From Novosphingobium sp. Fuku2-ISO-50 (GTDB lineage: Bacteria > Pseudomonadota > Alphaproteobacteria > Sphingomonadales > Sphingomonadaceae): a stretch of DNA of 64,000 bases. The DNA is taken from assembly GCF_001519055.1 (NCBI RefSeq), contig NZ_KQ954286.1, positions 263,972 through 327,971 of the forward strand. The letters are read 5' to 3'. This document shows, piece after piece, positions 32,275 to 42,130 of the stretch. Positions within the stretch are counted from its first letter, which is position 1; each line of letters opens with the position of its first letter. The notes under the pieces are model-generated. The model was given only the letters and a program-made list of their open reading frames with translations. It was not told where the DNA came from and did not search any database. Made by a program: the position numbers and the translations under genes.

Positions 32275-33387
32275 ATGCGCCTGTCCCAATTGCCCCTGTT
32301 GACATTGTCCCTGCTGGCCGGGCTGCTTGCGCTGGCCCTGCCGCAAACGGCCGATGCCGCAGACAAGCGCAAGGTGATCATCGACGACGACGGGTTTTCG
32401 ATGATGCAGGTCATGCTGCTCAAATCGGGCGATGTCGACGTTTTGGGGCTCACCAGCGTTTCGGGCGATTTGTGGGCCAATCGCGCCGCAGCGCAGGCCT
32501 TGCGCGGGCTCGAACTGCTCGGACGGACCGACGTGCCGGTGGCACAAGGCGCAACGTTTCCCCTCGTCAACAGCGAGGCTGCGACCGACCGCTGGGAAAC
32601 GCTTTACGGCAAGCTGACCTGGCGCGGGGTGTGGATGCGCCACTGGGTCGAGCCGACTTTGCAGCCCGAACCCGCGTACCATGGCCCGAACGATCCGGTG
32701 ACCGACCTCGCCTATGGCAATCCGACAACGCATGCGATCGCCGAAAGCGCGGCGCAGTTCCTGATCCGCATGGTGCACAAATATCCGGGCGAAATCACCA
32801 TTGTCGCCTGTGGCCCGATGACCAATCTGGCGCTCGCCGAAAAGCTCGATCCCGACTTTGCCCATCTGGTCAAGGCGCTGGTCTATATGGGTGGCAGCCT
32901 CAATCCGCATCAGGCCTTGAACAATCGCTCGGCAGCCGATTTCGCGCGTGAATTTGCCAATTCGCCGCGCCGGGAATTCAATTTCCGCTTTGACCCCGAA
33001 GCCGCCAGCCTTGTTTCGCGCAGCCCGTGGCGCGCGATCACGATGATCCCCGTCGATCCGTCGACAGCCACGCAGATGTCCCCGGACCTGATCGCCCGGC
33101 TCGAAGCCGCCGCTCCCGCACCGTTCAAACCCTGGGTGCACCAGTTGCCCGCAAACTGGCCGCTGTGGGACGAAATCGCCGCTGCCGTGTGGCTCGATCC
33201 CTCGCTGGTGACCGCGCATGACCGGCTCTATATCGATGTTTCGACCCAGTTCGGCCCCGGCTATGGCGATACCTTGAGCTGGAGCGAGCATTACCAGCCC
33301 GGCCTTGGCGAACAGAGCGCCGATGTCGTGCGCAGCGTCGATGCCGGGCGGCTTTATGCGCTGATGGTCAATTCGTTTTCCCGATAA
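32275..33387 (+). CDS. Exported nucleoside-hydrolase-like protein
   Basis: 370 residues. Signal peptide about 1-28 (LALALPQTADAADKRK). The mature part resembles inosine-uridine nucleoside N-ribohydrolases (KVIIDDDG..., VLGLTSVSGD, TIVACGPMTNLALAEKLDPDF, LVYMGGSL, and DPEAAS near the substrate loop). The N-terminal calcium/ribose motif normally reads DTDxGxDDA; here it is DDDGFSMMQ, so the usual Asp-Asp pair is absent and activity or specificity may differ. A periplasmic location is unusual for the family. ATG 32275 is seven bases after GGAG. It is convergent with a TonB receptor across a shared terminator, possibly one uptake-and-degradation locus. Confidence 0.83.
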   Translation: MRLSQLPLLTLSLLAGLLALALPQTADAADKRKVIIDDDGFSMMQVMLLKSGDVDVLGLTSVSGDLWANRAAAQALRGLELLGRTDVPVAQGATFPLVNSEAATDRWETLYGKLTWRGVWMRHWVEPTLQPEPAYHGPNDPVTDLAYGNPTTHAIAESAAQFLIRMVHKYPGEITIVACGPMTNLALAEKLDPDFAHLVKALVYMGGSLNPHQALNNRSAADFAREFANSPRREFNFRFDPEAASLVSRSPWRAITMIPVDPSTATQMSPDLIARLEAAAPAPFKPWVHQLPANWPLWDEIAAAVWLDPSLVTAHDRLYIDVSTQFGPGYGDTLSWSEHYQPGLGEQSADVVRSVDAGRLYALMVNSFSR

Positions 33388-33390
33388 CGA

Positions 33391-33431
33391 AAAAGGCCCC
33401 TTTCCGCATGGTGCGAAAAGGGGCCAAATTT
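33391..33431. terminator. Bidirectional rho-independent terminator
   Basis: Stem GGCCCCTTT / AAAGGGGCC, extended inward by CGCA / TGCG, with A-rich and T-rich flanks on both sides (AAAAA before, AAATTT after). It separates the convergent nucleoside-hydrolase-like and TonB-receptor genes. Confidence 0.88.
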
Positions 33432-33466
33432 CGGGATTTACACTCTGATCAGAACGACTTGCCCAA

Positions 33467-35803
33467 TCAGAACGATTTGCGAAGCGAACCGCCCCAGATG
33501 CGCGGATCGTTGATCATGCCGGTCAGGTTGTTGAAGTCGATCGCGCTGATCGCGCGGATCTGGTTGAGAATGTTGCGCCCGAAGAACGCGAATTCCCATC
33601 CGGTCGGCGTCGTGTAGCCGACCTTGATCCCGCCCTCGGTCAACGAGCGGCCCTTGAACTCGGATGCCGCGTAGAGGAAGTAGTTGATCGAGCTGCGATG
33701 GGCCCAGTCGGTGTTGAACACCATCTTGCCACCATTCGCCAACGGCCATTCGTAATGCGCGTTGACGCTGCCGACCCAGCGCGGGGCCTGCGGCAAGGAG
33801 TTGCCGTCGATCAGGGCCAGGCCGTTGTCGTTGACCGGATTGGTCAAAGTGCAGCCATCCCCGCAATAGGGAATGCCCAGCCCCGGCGCGCGCATCACGG
33901 TATAGTTGTAGCTGCCGCTGCCCGACAGGGTAAAGCCCTTGAACGGACGCACGTCCAGCTCGGCTTCGGCGCCCTTGCCATAGACGCGCGGGACCGTCAC
34001 CAGCGCCGCCGAGTTGCCGACCCCGCCGACTTCGGTCAGCGTCATGTCCTTGGTGCGGCTCCAATAGGCGTCGACGGCAAAGTTCACCACGCCGTCAAGC
34101 ACAGTCCCCTTGAACCCGGCCTCGGCCGAGAGCGTGGTCTGCTTGCCGGCAACATTCTGGATCGAGCCGAATGTCACGCGGTCCTGAACTGCCGAGCCGA
34201 GATAGCCGGTGGCGGCGCGGGCGTAGAAATTGACCTTGGGCGTGATCGCATAGGTCGCGCTGGCATCCCAGGTGACATAGCCGCCGCTGACCGAGGCGGT
34301 CTGCGGCGCCAGAGCCGGATAGGAATTGCCGTTGGGCGCCATCGCGGTCGCGCCAAGGTCGGCATAGACCGAGCTCAGCCCGGACGAATAGCCCCACACC
34401 GTATCGCGCTTGCGATCATGCGAATAGCGGGCACCGGCGCGCAACGACAGCTTGCCGGTCTTGTATTCGCCCGAACCATAGACGCCGATGTTGGTGTTGC
34501 GGTCGTTATGCTCGATATCCTGATCGAGATCGGCCTTCCGCGTGGTGTAGCCTGCGCCCGCGTAGTTATAGGCATAATCGAATTCGCTGTACGTCAGCTT
34601 CTGCGTGAAGACATAAGCGCCGCCCTGAAGGCGGATGCCGTTGAATTCGTCGGAAACGAAACGCAGTTCCTGGCTGAATTCGTCGGGCCGGGTCACGCCG
34701 CCGGTGTTGTCGGCGAACAGCGCATTGCCGAGCCCGGTCGTCGGATAGACGTAGTTCGCCCCGCCGTCGATGTCGCCGGTGCTTTCCACCCGCGCATGTT
34801 CATAGGCGGTGATCGAGTAGAGCGTACCCAGACCGTCGAAATGCTTGTCGAGGTGAAGGTTGGTGCCCCACTGCGACATCGACTGGCTGGAAAAACCGTC
34901 GATGCCGGCTTTCGAAGGGTCAAACCCCGGCACAAAAGCATTGCTGCCCTGCTGAAAGATCCCGGCGCGGAACAGGCGCGGCGAACCGTCGAGCCCGCGC
35001 AAATGGAGATTGTACAGCGCATGGAAGCTGCCATCGGGCGAGACATAGGCGATCTGCGCACGACCGGCGATATCGGTATAGCCTTCGAGCTTGGCCGGAG
35101 CGACCGAGCCTGCCGCACCGTAATTGGTGTTGGTCACCCAGTTGTCGCGGTGCTGCACGATCCCCGAAAAGCGCGACGAGAACCCGCCGCCCAGCGGCAC
35201 GTTCAGCGCGGCTTCGCCGTTGATCGTATCATACGTGCCCCATTCGACCGAGCCATAGCCGCCGAAAGTATCGGTCGGCTTGGCCGAATCGAGCTTGACC
35301 ACGCCCGCCGGCGTGTTGCGGCCAAACAGCGTACCCTGCGGACCGCGCAGGACTTCGACCGCCGACAAGTCGAACACCGGAAAGCTTTTCAGCATCGGGT
35401 TTTCAAGCGCGACATCGTCATAGACCACCGAAACCGGCTGCGCCGCGTTGGGATCATAATCGGTGTTGCCAAGGCCACGGATGTAAAAGCGCGGATAGGC
35501 GCGGCCAAACGAGCTTTCGATCTGCAGGCTGGGCGTGCGCGACGACAGGAAACGGATGTCGAGGCCGCTCGAATTGATCGTGTCGAGCTTGTCGCCCGAG
35601 ATCGAAGTCACAGCGATCGGCACATCGCGCGCCCGTTCGCTGCGGCGCGTCGCAGTAACGACGATTTCGCCGCTCGAAGCCGCAGGCGCGGCAGGCGCCG
35701 GTTCATCGGCATGGGCCAAACCCGGCAGGGCCAGCGCAAAAGCGCCAAGAACGAGAGCACAAGCCGTCGAAGCAGCCAGCGAAGTCTTATCTGTTTTAAG
35801 CAT
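33467..35803 (-). CDS. TonB-dependent outer-membrane receptor
   Basis: 778 residues. Signal peptide about 1-32 (LALPGLAHADE), TonB-box-like GEIVVTATRR, plug with RFYIRGLGNTDYDPNAAQPVSVVYDDV and VEVLRGPQGTLFGRNTPAGVV, and a barrel ending in RKSF. The ligand is unknown; the convergent exported nucleoside-hydrolase-like gene hints at a nucleoside or related ribosyl compound, which is inference. The start is preceded by AGGGGGA. It is divergent from pckG across 232 bases. Confidence 0.93.
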   Translation of the reverse strand: MLKTDKTSLAASTACALVLGAFALALPGLAHADEPAPAAPAASSGEIVVTATRRSERARDVPIAVTSISGDKLDTINSSGLDIRFLSSRTPSLQIESSFGRAYPRFYIRGLGNTDYDPNAAQPVSVVYDDVALENPMLKSFPVFDLSAVEVLRGPQGTLFGRNTPAGVVKLDSAKPTDTFGGYGSVEWGTYDTINGEAALNVPLGGGFSSRFSGIVQHRDNWVTNTNYGAAGSVAPAKLEGYTDIAGRAQIAYVSPDGSFHALYNLHLRGLDGSPRLFRAGIFQQGSNAFVPGFDPSKAGIDGFSSQSMSQWGTNLHLDKHFDGLGTLYSITAYEHARVESTGDIDGGANYVYPTTGLGNALFADNTGGVTRPDEFSQELRFVSDEFNGIRLQGGAYVFTQKLTYSEFDYAYNYAGAGYTTRKADLDQDIEHNDRNTNIGVYGSGEYKTGKLSLRAGARYSHDRKRDTVWGYSSGLSSVYADLGATAMAPNGNSYPALAPQTASVSGGYVTWDASATYAITPKVNFYARAATGYLGSAVQDRVTFGSIQNVAGKQTTLSAEAGFKGTVLDGVVNFAVDAYWSRTKDMTLTEVGGVGNSAALVTVPRVYGKGAEAELDVRPFKGFTLSGSGSYNYTVMRAPGLGIPYCGDGCTLTNPVNDNGLALIDGNSLPQAPRWVGSVNAHYEWPLANGGKMVFNTDWAHRSSINYFLYAASEFKGRSLTEGGIKVGYTTPTGWEFAFFGRNILNQIRAISAIDFNNLTGMINDPRIWGGSLRKSF

Positions 35804-36035
35804 GGTTCCCCCTCATGTTGGGCCTCTCCCACGCACTTTTTCGGTGCAACCCGCGTTTTCGCGGCAGCGCAATATCCCGCATCTAATCAAATTTCATAAA
35901 ACTGCAACGGAAAGCAGCCGGTCAAGAAACCCGCGCCATGGGGCTTGTGCGCGGCCCCGGGACACGGCAACTTGCCCGCATAACCGCCGATCGCCAGCAC
36001 GATCGCCGCAAAATGACCGGAGCGAGGCCTGAGCG

Positions 36036-37865
36036 ATGAACGACCAATCCGCTTTTTCCGACGCCGCTGTGGCAGGTCCGACACACCATGCCGGGCTGAA
36101 CGCCTGGGTCGCCGAAATCGCCGCGCTGACAAAGCCGGATGCGGTTGTCTGGTGCGACGGGTCTCAGGAGGAATGGGATCGTCTGGCCGCCGAACTGGTT
36201 GCGGCGGGTACGCTGATCCCGCTCAATCCCGATCTTCGCGCCGGCAGCTATCTCGCGCGATCCGACCCGCGCGATGTCGCCCGCGTCGAAAGCCGCACGT
36301 TCATCTGCGCCGCGCGCGAAGAAGACGCCGGCCCGACCAACAACTGGCGCGATCCGGCGCAGACCCGCGCCACGCTGGCGGACCTGTTTGCCGGGGCGAT
36401 GGCCGGGCGCGCGATGTATGTCGTGCCGTTCTGCATGGGCCCGCTGGGCTCGCCGGGCAGTGTGATCGGAGTCGAGATCACCGATTCCGCCTATGTCGTG
36501 CTGTCGATGCGGACAATGGCGCGGATGGGCCGCGCCGCGCTCGAAGAGCTGGGCGATGACGGGTTCTTCGTGCCTTGCGTCCATTCGGTCGGCGCGCCGC
36601 TCGCGCCCGGCGCGGCGGATGCCGCCTGGCCCTGCAACGATGACAAATGGATCGTCCATTTCCCCGAAACGCGCGAAATCTGGTCCTATGGCTCGGGCTA
36701 TGGCGGCAATGCCCTGCTCGGCAAGAAATGTCTGGCGCTGCGCATCGCCAGCGTCATCGCGCGTGACGAAGGCTGGCTGGCCGAACACATGCTGATCCTG
36801 AAAGTCACGCCCCCCGAAGGCGCGGCGCACTATATCGCCGCCGCGTTCCCGTCCGCCTGCGGCAAGACCAACATGGCCATGCTGCAATCGACTTTGCCGG
36901 GATGGACGGTCGAAACCGTGGGCGATGACATCGCCTGGATGCGGCTGGGCGAGGATGGGCGGCTCTATGCCGTCAATCCCGAAGCGGGGTTCTTTGGCGT
37001 TGCCCCCGGCACGGGCCCCGCGACCAACCGCAATGCGATCGACACACTGACCCGCAACACGATTTTCACCAATTGCGCGCTGACCGCCGATGGCGATGTC
37101 TGGTGGGAAGGATTGAGCGATACGCCGCCCGCAAACCTGATCGACTGGCGCGGCGAGCCTTGGGATCCGGCCGGTGGATTGCTCGCCGCACATCCCAACG
37201 CGCGGTTTACCGTTCCGGCCGGGCAATGCCCCTCGATCGCGCCCGAATGGGACGATCCCGCCGGCGTCCCGATCAGCGCCATCCTGTTCGGCGGGCGCCG
37301 CGCGACCAATGTGCCGCTGGTGACCGAGGCGTTCGACTGGGATCACGGGGTCTACCTTGCCGCCAATCTCGCGTCCGAAGGCACGGCGGCGGCGGAAAAC
37401 ACCGTCGGGGCGCTGCGCCGCGATCCGTTCGCCATGCTGCCGTTCTGCGGCTACGACATGGGCCGCTATTTCGCGCACTGGATCGGCCTTGCCCGGACCG
37501 CGCCCGCAGGCGGCGCCAATCTGCCGCGCGTGTTCCTCGTCAACTGGTTCCGCAAAAGCACGGCGGGCAAGTTCCTCTGGCCCGGTTTCGGCGACAATAT
37601 CCGCGTGATCAAATGGATCGTCGGGCGCGTTTGCGGCACGCTCGATGCCCGCGACAGCGTGATCGGCCGTGTCCCGCTCGACGGCGATCTCGATCTTGAG
37701 GGCCTGTCGATCGGCGAAGCGGCGCTGGCCGAGCTGATGGCGGTCGATCCCGCCGCCTGGCGCGGCGAAGCCGAAGGCAACGCGCGAGACCTTGCCCGCT
37801 TTGGCACTCTGCCCGACGAACTGGCCGAGCAGCAACGTCGGCTCGAACGCCGGGTGGCAGCATGA
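36036..37865 (+). CDS. pckG: Phosphoenolpyruvate carboxykinase (GTP)
   Basis: 609 residues, the size of GTP-dependent PEPCK. It converts oxaloacetate plus GTP to phosphoenolpyruvate, CO2 and GDP, the entry to gluconeogenesis. The diagnostic P-loop [12 protein letters not shown] and the neighbouring [19 protein letters not shown] and [18 protein letters not shown] are present; ATP-type PckA has different motifs. Many alphaproteobacteria use the ATP-type, so the GTP-type is worth noting. The next gene begins within or just after its stop, so the two are cotranscribed. Confidence 0.95.
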   Translation: MNDQSAFSDAAVAGPTHHAGLNAWVAEIAALTKPDAVVWCDGSQEEWDRLAAELVAAGTLIPLNPDLRAGSYLARSDPRDVARVESRTFICAAREEDAGPTNNWRDPAQTRATLADLFAGAMAGRAMYVVPFCMGPLGSPGSVIGVEITDSAYVVLSMRTMARMGRAALEELGDDGFFVPCVHSVGAPLAPGAADAAWPCNDDKWIVHFPETREIWSYGSGYGGNALLGKKCLALRIASVIARDEGWLAEHMLILKVTPPEGAAHYIAAAFPSACGKTNMAMLQSTLPGWTVETVGDDIAWMRLGEDGRLYAVNPEAGFFGVAPGTGPATNRNAIDTLTRNTIFTNCALTADGDVWWEGLSDTPPANLIDWRGEPWDPAGGLLAAHPNARFTVPAGQCPSIAPEWDDPAGVPISAILFGGRRATNVPLVTEAFDWDHGVYLAANLASEGTAAAENTVGALRRDPFAMLPFCGYDMGRYFAHWIGLARTAPAGGANLPRVFLVNWFRKSTAGKFLWPGFGDNIRVIKWIVGRVCGTLDARDSVIGRVPLDGDLDLEGLSIGEAALAELMAVDPAAWRGEAEGNARDLARFGTLPDELAEQQRRLERRVAA

Positions 37866-37876
37866 TGGAGGCGCGC

Positions 37877-39433
37877 ATGAACGGGGCCAGCATGAACGGG
37901 GCGCAGGCGCTGGTTTCGACGCTGACCGGGCTGGGCGTCGACATCTGTTTCGCCAATCCCGGCACTTCGGAAATGCATTTCCTCGCCGCGCTCGACAACC
38001 CGGCGATGAAAAGCGTGCTGTGCCTGTTCGAAGGGGTCGCGACGGGCGCGGCGGACGGCTGGTATCGCATGACCGACCGCCCGGCCTCGACGCTGCTCCA
38101 TCTCGGCCCCGGGCTCGCCAACGGGCTTGCCAATATCCACAATGCGCGGCGGGCCTCGTCGGGCATGGTCAATGTCGTGGGCGAGCATTCGACCAAACAC
38201 CTGCAATACGACGCCCCGCTGACCTCGGACATCGAGGGGCTGGCGCGGCCCTTGTCGCATTGGGTTCGCCGCGTCGATTCCGCGCGCAGCATCGCCTGGG
38301 ACGCCACCGCCGCGGTCCAGGCGGCATCGAGCCATCCGGGACAGATCGCCACGCTGATCCTGCCTGGCGATGCCAGCTGGCAGGATGCGGGCGAGCCCCT
38401 GCCCGTGCCACCGGTCGTGCGCACACGCCGCACCCCCGATCTCGCCCGCGTCGAACATATCGCGCAAGTGCTCAAAAGCGGCGAGCCCGCGCTGTTGATC
38501 CTGGCCAACAAGGCGACGCGCGGGCGCGCGCTCGATCTGGCGGGCAGCGTTGCGGCGGCGACCGGGGTCCGCCTTGCCAGCCAGTTTTTCACCGCGCGCT
38601 GCGAACGCGGCGCCGGGCGCGTCCCGCTCGAACGGATTCCCTATTCGGTCGCCCCCGCGCTGGCTTATCTGAAGGATTTCAAACATATCATCACGGTCGA
38701 AACGACCGAGCCGGTCGCTTTTTTCAGCTATCCCGATCAGCCCAGTCTGTTGAAAGGCCCCGATGCAGCCGTCCACGTGCTGGCCGAGCGCGACGAAGAC
38801 AGCGAGCTCGCGCTGACCATGCTGCTCGACGCGCTGGGGGCACGGCACGCACCGCGCATGCAGCCCCGGATCGAGACCGCCTGCCCCACCGGCGCGCTGG
38901 GTCCGATCAGCATCGCCCACGCGCTCGCCCATGCCATCCCCGAAAACGCCATCATCGTCGATGAATCGCTGACCACCGGGCGCGAGACGATGGGCTATAC
39001 GATGGGTGCGCGCCCGCACGACATGATCAACAACATGGGCGGGTCGATCGGCTATTCGCCCCCGGTCGCCACCGGCGCCGCGCTCGCCTGCCCCGATCGG
39101 CGCGTGTTCTGCATGACCGGCGACGGCAGCGCGATGTACACGATCCAGTCATTGTGGACCCAGGCGCGCGAAAGCCTGGGCATCACCACGATCATCTTTG
39201 CCAACAACAGCTATGCCATCCTGAAAGCCGAATATGCCAACATGCGCGCCGGAACGCCCGGAGAGCGCGCGCTGGCGATGATCGAGCTCGACCGTCCGCG
39301 CATCGACTGGCAGGCCATGGCCAAATCGATGGGTGTGCCGTCCTGCGCGGTCGATACCGTCGAGGATCTGACGCAGGCGATGCTGCGCTCGGCGCGCGAG
39401 GCGGGCCCATATCTAATCGAAGTACGCCTTTGA
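37877..39433 (+). CDS. Thiamine-diphosphate enzyme, acetolactate-synthase-large-subunit-like
   Basis: 518 residues from this start. Domains: N-terminal pyrimidine-binding (catalytic Glu in LFEGVATGAADGW), a central domain, and a C-terminal diphosphate-binding domain with GDGSAMYTIQSLWTQ...NNSYAIL. The family includes acetolactate synthase, benzoylformate decarboxylase and related 2-oxoacid enzymes. No small regulatory subunit is adjacent and the sequence is shorter than IlvB, so a decarboxylase or carboligase of another pathway is likely. ATGs also occur at 37862, 37865 and 37892. GGAGG five bases before 37877 favours this one, while 37862 would overlap the pckG stop as ATGA. Confidence 0.85.
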   Translation: MNGASMNGAQALVSTLTGLGVDICFANPGTSEMHFLAALDNPAMKSVLCLFEGVATGAADGWYRMTDRPASTLLHLGPGLANGLANIHNARRASSGMVNVVGEHSTKHLQYDAPLTSDIEGLARPLSHWVRRVDSARSIAWDATAAVQAASSHPGQIATLILPGDASWQDAGEPLPVPPVVRTRRTPDLARVEHIAQVLKSGEPALLILANKATRGRALDLAGSVAAATGVRLASQFFTARCERGAGRVPLERIPYSVAPALAYLKDFKHIITVETTEPVAFFSYPDQPSLLKGPDAAVHVLAERDEDSELALTMLLDALGARHAPRMQPRIETACPTGALGPISIAHALAHAIPENAIIVDESLTTGRETMGYTMGARPHDMINNMGGSIGYSPPVATGAALACPDRRVFCMTGDGSAMYTIQSLWTQARESLGITTIIFANNSYAILKAEYANMRAGTPGERALAMIELDRPRIDWQAMAKSMGVPSCAVDTVEDLTQAMLRSAREAGPYLIEVRL

Positions 39434-40731
39434 TCCACCGCCCGAGACCCCGAGCCGCAAAGCTCGCGCTGATCGCGGCGCTGCTGATCGCGCCGGGCAC
39501 GGCGATCGCCCGTCCGCCCAGCCTGCCCGACATCGATGCGCCCGAACTCGCCGCGCCGGGCCCCGCTGCGGCGGGGGTGACCATGCGCACGATCGCCGTG
39601 CATGACCGGCTCGATCCGCTGGCCTCGCTGCTCGCCGGCCATGAAGTGCATACCGACCGGGTGCTGCGCCTGCGCATCTGGTATCCGGCGCGCGCGGTTC
39701 CCGGCGCCATGCCGGTGACCTATTCGGCGACACTGACCGGCGAACAGGGGCATCCCGACGCGGCCTTTACCGTGCCCGGCATCGCATTGGCCGATGCGCA
39801 GCCGTCGGGCGACCATTTCCCGCTGGTCGTGCTCAGCCACGGGTATAACAACGATCCGGTCATGCTCAGCTGGCTGGCCGAAAACCTCGCCACCAAGGGC
39901 TATGTCGTAGTCGCCCCCGAACATCGCGATCCGCCGATCTGGGACCGCGCAAAAGTGCCTGCCGCGCTGCTGACGCGCCCGCTCGACATTGTCGACTGCA
40001 TCAAGGTGCTGCGCGGGGGCATGCTGGGCAAGCTGGCCGACCCGTCCCGGATCGCGCTCGCCGGCTATTCGATGGGCGCCTATGGCGCGCTGACCGTGGC
40101 CGGCGGACGGCTCGATGCCAAAAGCCCGGCTGTCGCAGCGCTGCCACCCGCGCTGATTGCGGCCTTTGGCAGAACGGACGTGACCGACGCGGGCCTCCGC
40201 GCGATCGTGGCCATTTCCCCCGCAGGCGGCGCGCCCTGGTCCGTCTGGGGCCCCGACGGCGCCGGTCTTGCAGCCATCACCACGCCCCTGCTGATCATCG
40301 TCGGCAGCCACGATCGCACGGTCGGCTATGAACAGGGCCCGGCAGCGCTGTTTGCCGCCGCGATCCATGCCGACCGTCATCTGCTGGTGTTCGCGGGCGC
40401 GGGCCACGACATCGGCACCAATCCCCCGCCGCCCGAAATGCAGGGCCGCCTGTGGGATCTCGACTGGTTCGCCGACCCGGTCTGGCGCAAGGACCGCATC
40501 AACGCGATCGCCACGCATTTCATCACGGCATTCCTCGACAGCCGCCTCAAAGACGATACCACGCGCAACGCCTATTTCGACGTCCCGAGCGAATCCTCCG
40601 ACCCCGCCGGATGGCAGGGCGAGGCGCCCGGCTACGCCGCGATGAGCAAAGGCGGCACCAATCCGACCTGGAAAGGATTCTGGCGTGGCCACCAGGACGG
40701 CCTGATCCTGCGCCATCGCGCTGCGCAATAA
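39430..40731 (+). CDS. Exported alpha/beta hydrolase (dienelactone-hydrolase or PAF-acetylhydrolase-like)
   Basis: About 433 residues. Likely start is TTG at 39430, overlapping the preceding stop, because the following residues form a clear signal peptide (AAKLALIAALLIAPGTAIA). The hydrolase fold shows VLSHGYNNDPVM (oxyanion region), the nucleophile elbow GYSMGAYG, an acid near IIVGSHDRTVGYEQG, and histidine in FAGAGHDIG. WYPAR near residue 85 is typical of PAF-acetylhydrolase/dienelactone-type secreted esterases. Substrate unknown. It is third in the pckG unit by overlap. The start codon is inferred; no better one with a ribosome-binding site is present. Confidence 0.75.
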   Translation: MIHRPRPRAAKLALIAALLIAPGTAIARPPSLPDIDAPELAAPGPAAAGVTMRTIAVHDRLDPLASLLAGHEVHTDRVLRLRIWYPARAVPGAMPVTYSATLTGEQGHPDAAFTVPGIALADAQPSGDHFPLVVLSHGYNNDPVMLSWLAENLATKGYVVVAPEHRDPPIWDRAKVPAALLTRPLDIVDCIKVLRGGMLGKLADPSRIALAGYSMGAYGALTVAGGRLDAKSPAVAALPPALIAAFGRTDVTDAGLRAIVAISPAGGAPWSVWGPDGAGLAAITTPLLIIVGSHDRTVGYEQGPAALFAAAIHADRHLLVFAGAGHDIGTNPPPPEMQGRLWDLDWFADPVWRKDRINAIATHFITAFLDSRLKDDTTRNAYFDVPSESSDPAGWQGEAPGYAAMSKGGTNPTWKGFWRGHQDGLILRHRAAQ

Positions 40732-41026
40732 GGAGGCATGCGCGTAAAGTGCGTGCGCCGCGTTCGATGATGATGAGCCCTATGGCTTCGCCATCGACAT
40801 CGGGCTATTCTCTCGCACGCCGACATGGTGATTTGCAGCGCAGCGGATCGACCGTCATCGCCCCCTGCAGGCGGCCTATTCCACAAGGAATGGACTTGAC
40901 GCCCCGTCATCGAACACCAATGGTCAAATAGAATGCTTTTGCGCATATATTTATAAAATTTATGCTTCATTTTAAAATATTTCAGATGAATATTAAGCGC
41001 TACCACAGAGGTGGAGAAATATTGTC
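40732..41026 (+). other. Intergenic region with AT-rich segment before the PstS-like gene
   Basis: 295 bases without a credible ORF. The last about 110 bases are strikingly AT-rich for this genome. They contain an imperfect 23-bp palindrome at 40943-40965 (GCATA...TATGC) and CCAC-AGAG-GTGG just before the start codon, where the right arm overlaps the ribosome-binding site. No recognisable Pho box was found. The promoter of the next gene presumably lies here. Confidence 0.5.
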
Positions 41027-42130
41027 ATGATCCTTCCGCAAATTCTTCGCTTGCCCGCGCTTGCTGCGGGGCCGCTCTTGTTGAGCATGGCTCTGGCCGC
41101 GTGCGGCACGCATGGGGCGCCCGGTTCGCCCGGAGGCGGGGCTGACGCGTCGGACAGCATTTCGGGTGCCGGCGCCACTTTCCCCGCGCCGGTCTACGCG
41201 AAATGGGCCGATACCTATCACAGCGGCGGCCATGGCTCGATCAATTACCAGGCGATCGGCTCGGGAGGCGGCATCAGGCAAATCACGGTCGGCACCGTCG
41301 ATTTCGGCGCATCCGACAAGCCTTTGAAGCCCGAAGATCTCGACAAGAACGGGCTGTATCAGTTTCCCACCGTCATGGGCGGCGTCGTGCCGGTGATCAA
41401 CGTACCGGGGATTTCATCGGGACAGTTGCACATGACGGGCGCGCTGCTTGGTGACGTCTATCTTGGCAAAGTCACCAAATGGAATGATCCCGCAATTTCA
41501 TCGATCAACGCCGGGATCAAACTGCCCGCATTGCCGATCACCATTGTTCATCGGTCGGATGGATCGGGAACAAGCTTCCTGTTTACCACTTATCTTGCGA
41601 TGAAGAATGCCGCGTGGTCGAGCAAAGTCGGCGCGAGCGATTCGGTCAATTGGCCGGTGGGTCTGGGCGGCAAGGGCAACGATGGCGTGGCCGCGAATGT
41701 CAAACAGACCAATGGCGCGATCGGCTATGTCGAATATGCCTATGCCAAAAACAGCCACATGACTTATGTGGACATGCAAAATACCAGCGGCGCCTTCGTT
41801 GCGCCATCGGCCGACAGTTTCGCAGCGGCCGCAGCGGGCGCGGACTGGCCCCATGCCAAAGGCAATTATCTGCTGTTGCTTGACCAGCCGGGCGCTGCCA
41901 GCTGGCCGATCACCGGCGCCACCTTCATCCTCCTGCACAAGCAGCAGGCCAGCAAGGCAAAGGGCGTGGCGGCGTTGAAATTCTTCGACTGGGCCTACAA
42001 AAACGGCGACGATGCCGCGCGCGCGCTCGATTATGTCCCGATGCCCAAAAGCGTCAAGGATCTGGTGCGCAAACAATGGACCGATACGCTCAAAGCATCG
42101 GACGGCAGCGCCGTCTACACTGGCGACTAG
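41027..42130 (+). CDS. PstS-like phosphate-binding lipoprotein
   Basis: 367 residues. Lipoprotein signal with lipobox LAAC (residues about 22-25 of LLLSMALAACG), then a PstS-type periplasmic binding protein: SGAGATFPAPVYAKWADTY at the N-terminus, IGSGGGIRQI, VDFGASDKPL, and the phosphate-site motif RSDGSGTSFLFTTYL. PstS delivers phosphate to the PstCAB importer, but no pstC, pstA, pstB or phoU gene follows, so it is an orphan here. The stop codon TAG is part of the first bases of a repeat element beginning at 42127. GGTGGAG precedes the ATG. Confidence 0.92.
   Translation: MILPQILRLPALAAGPLLLSMALAACGTHGAPGSPGGGADASDSISGAGATFPAPVYAKWADTYHSGGHGSINYQAIGSGGGIRQITVGTVDFGASDKPLKPEDLDKNGLYQFPTVMGGVVPVINVPGISSGQLHMTGALLGDVYLGKVTKWNDPAISSINAGIKLPALPITIVHRSDGSGTSFLFTTYLAMKNAAWSSKVGASDSVNWPVGLGGKGNDGVAANVKQTNGAIGYVEYAYAKNSHMTYVDMQNTSGAFVAPSADSFAAAAAGADWPHAKGNYLLLLDQPGAASWPITGATFILLHKQQASKAKGVAALKFFDWAYKNGDDAARALDYVPMPKSVKDLVRKQWTDTLKASDGSAVYTGD

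Noticed and set aside
33698..35899. A 733-codon open frame opposite the TonB receptor
   Set aside because: No signal, motif or plausible composition; the receptor on the minus strand has all family landmarks.
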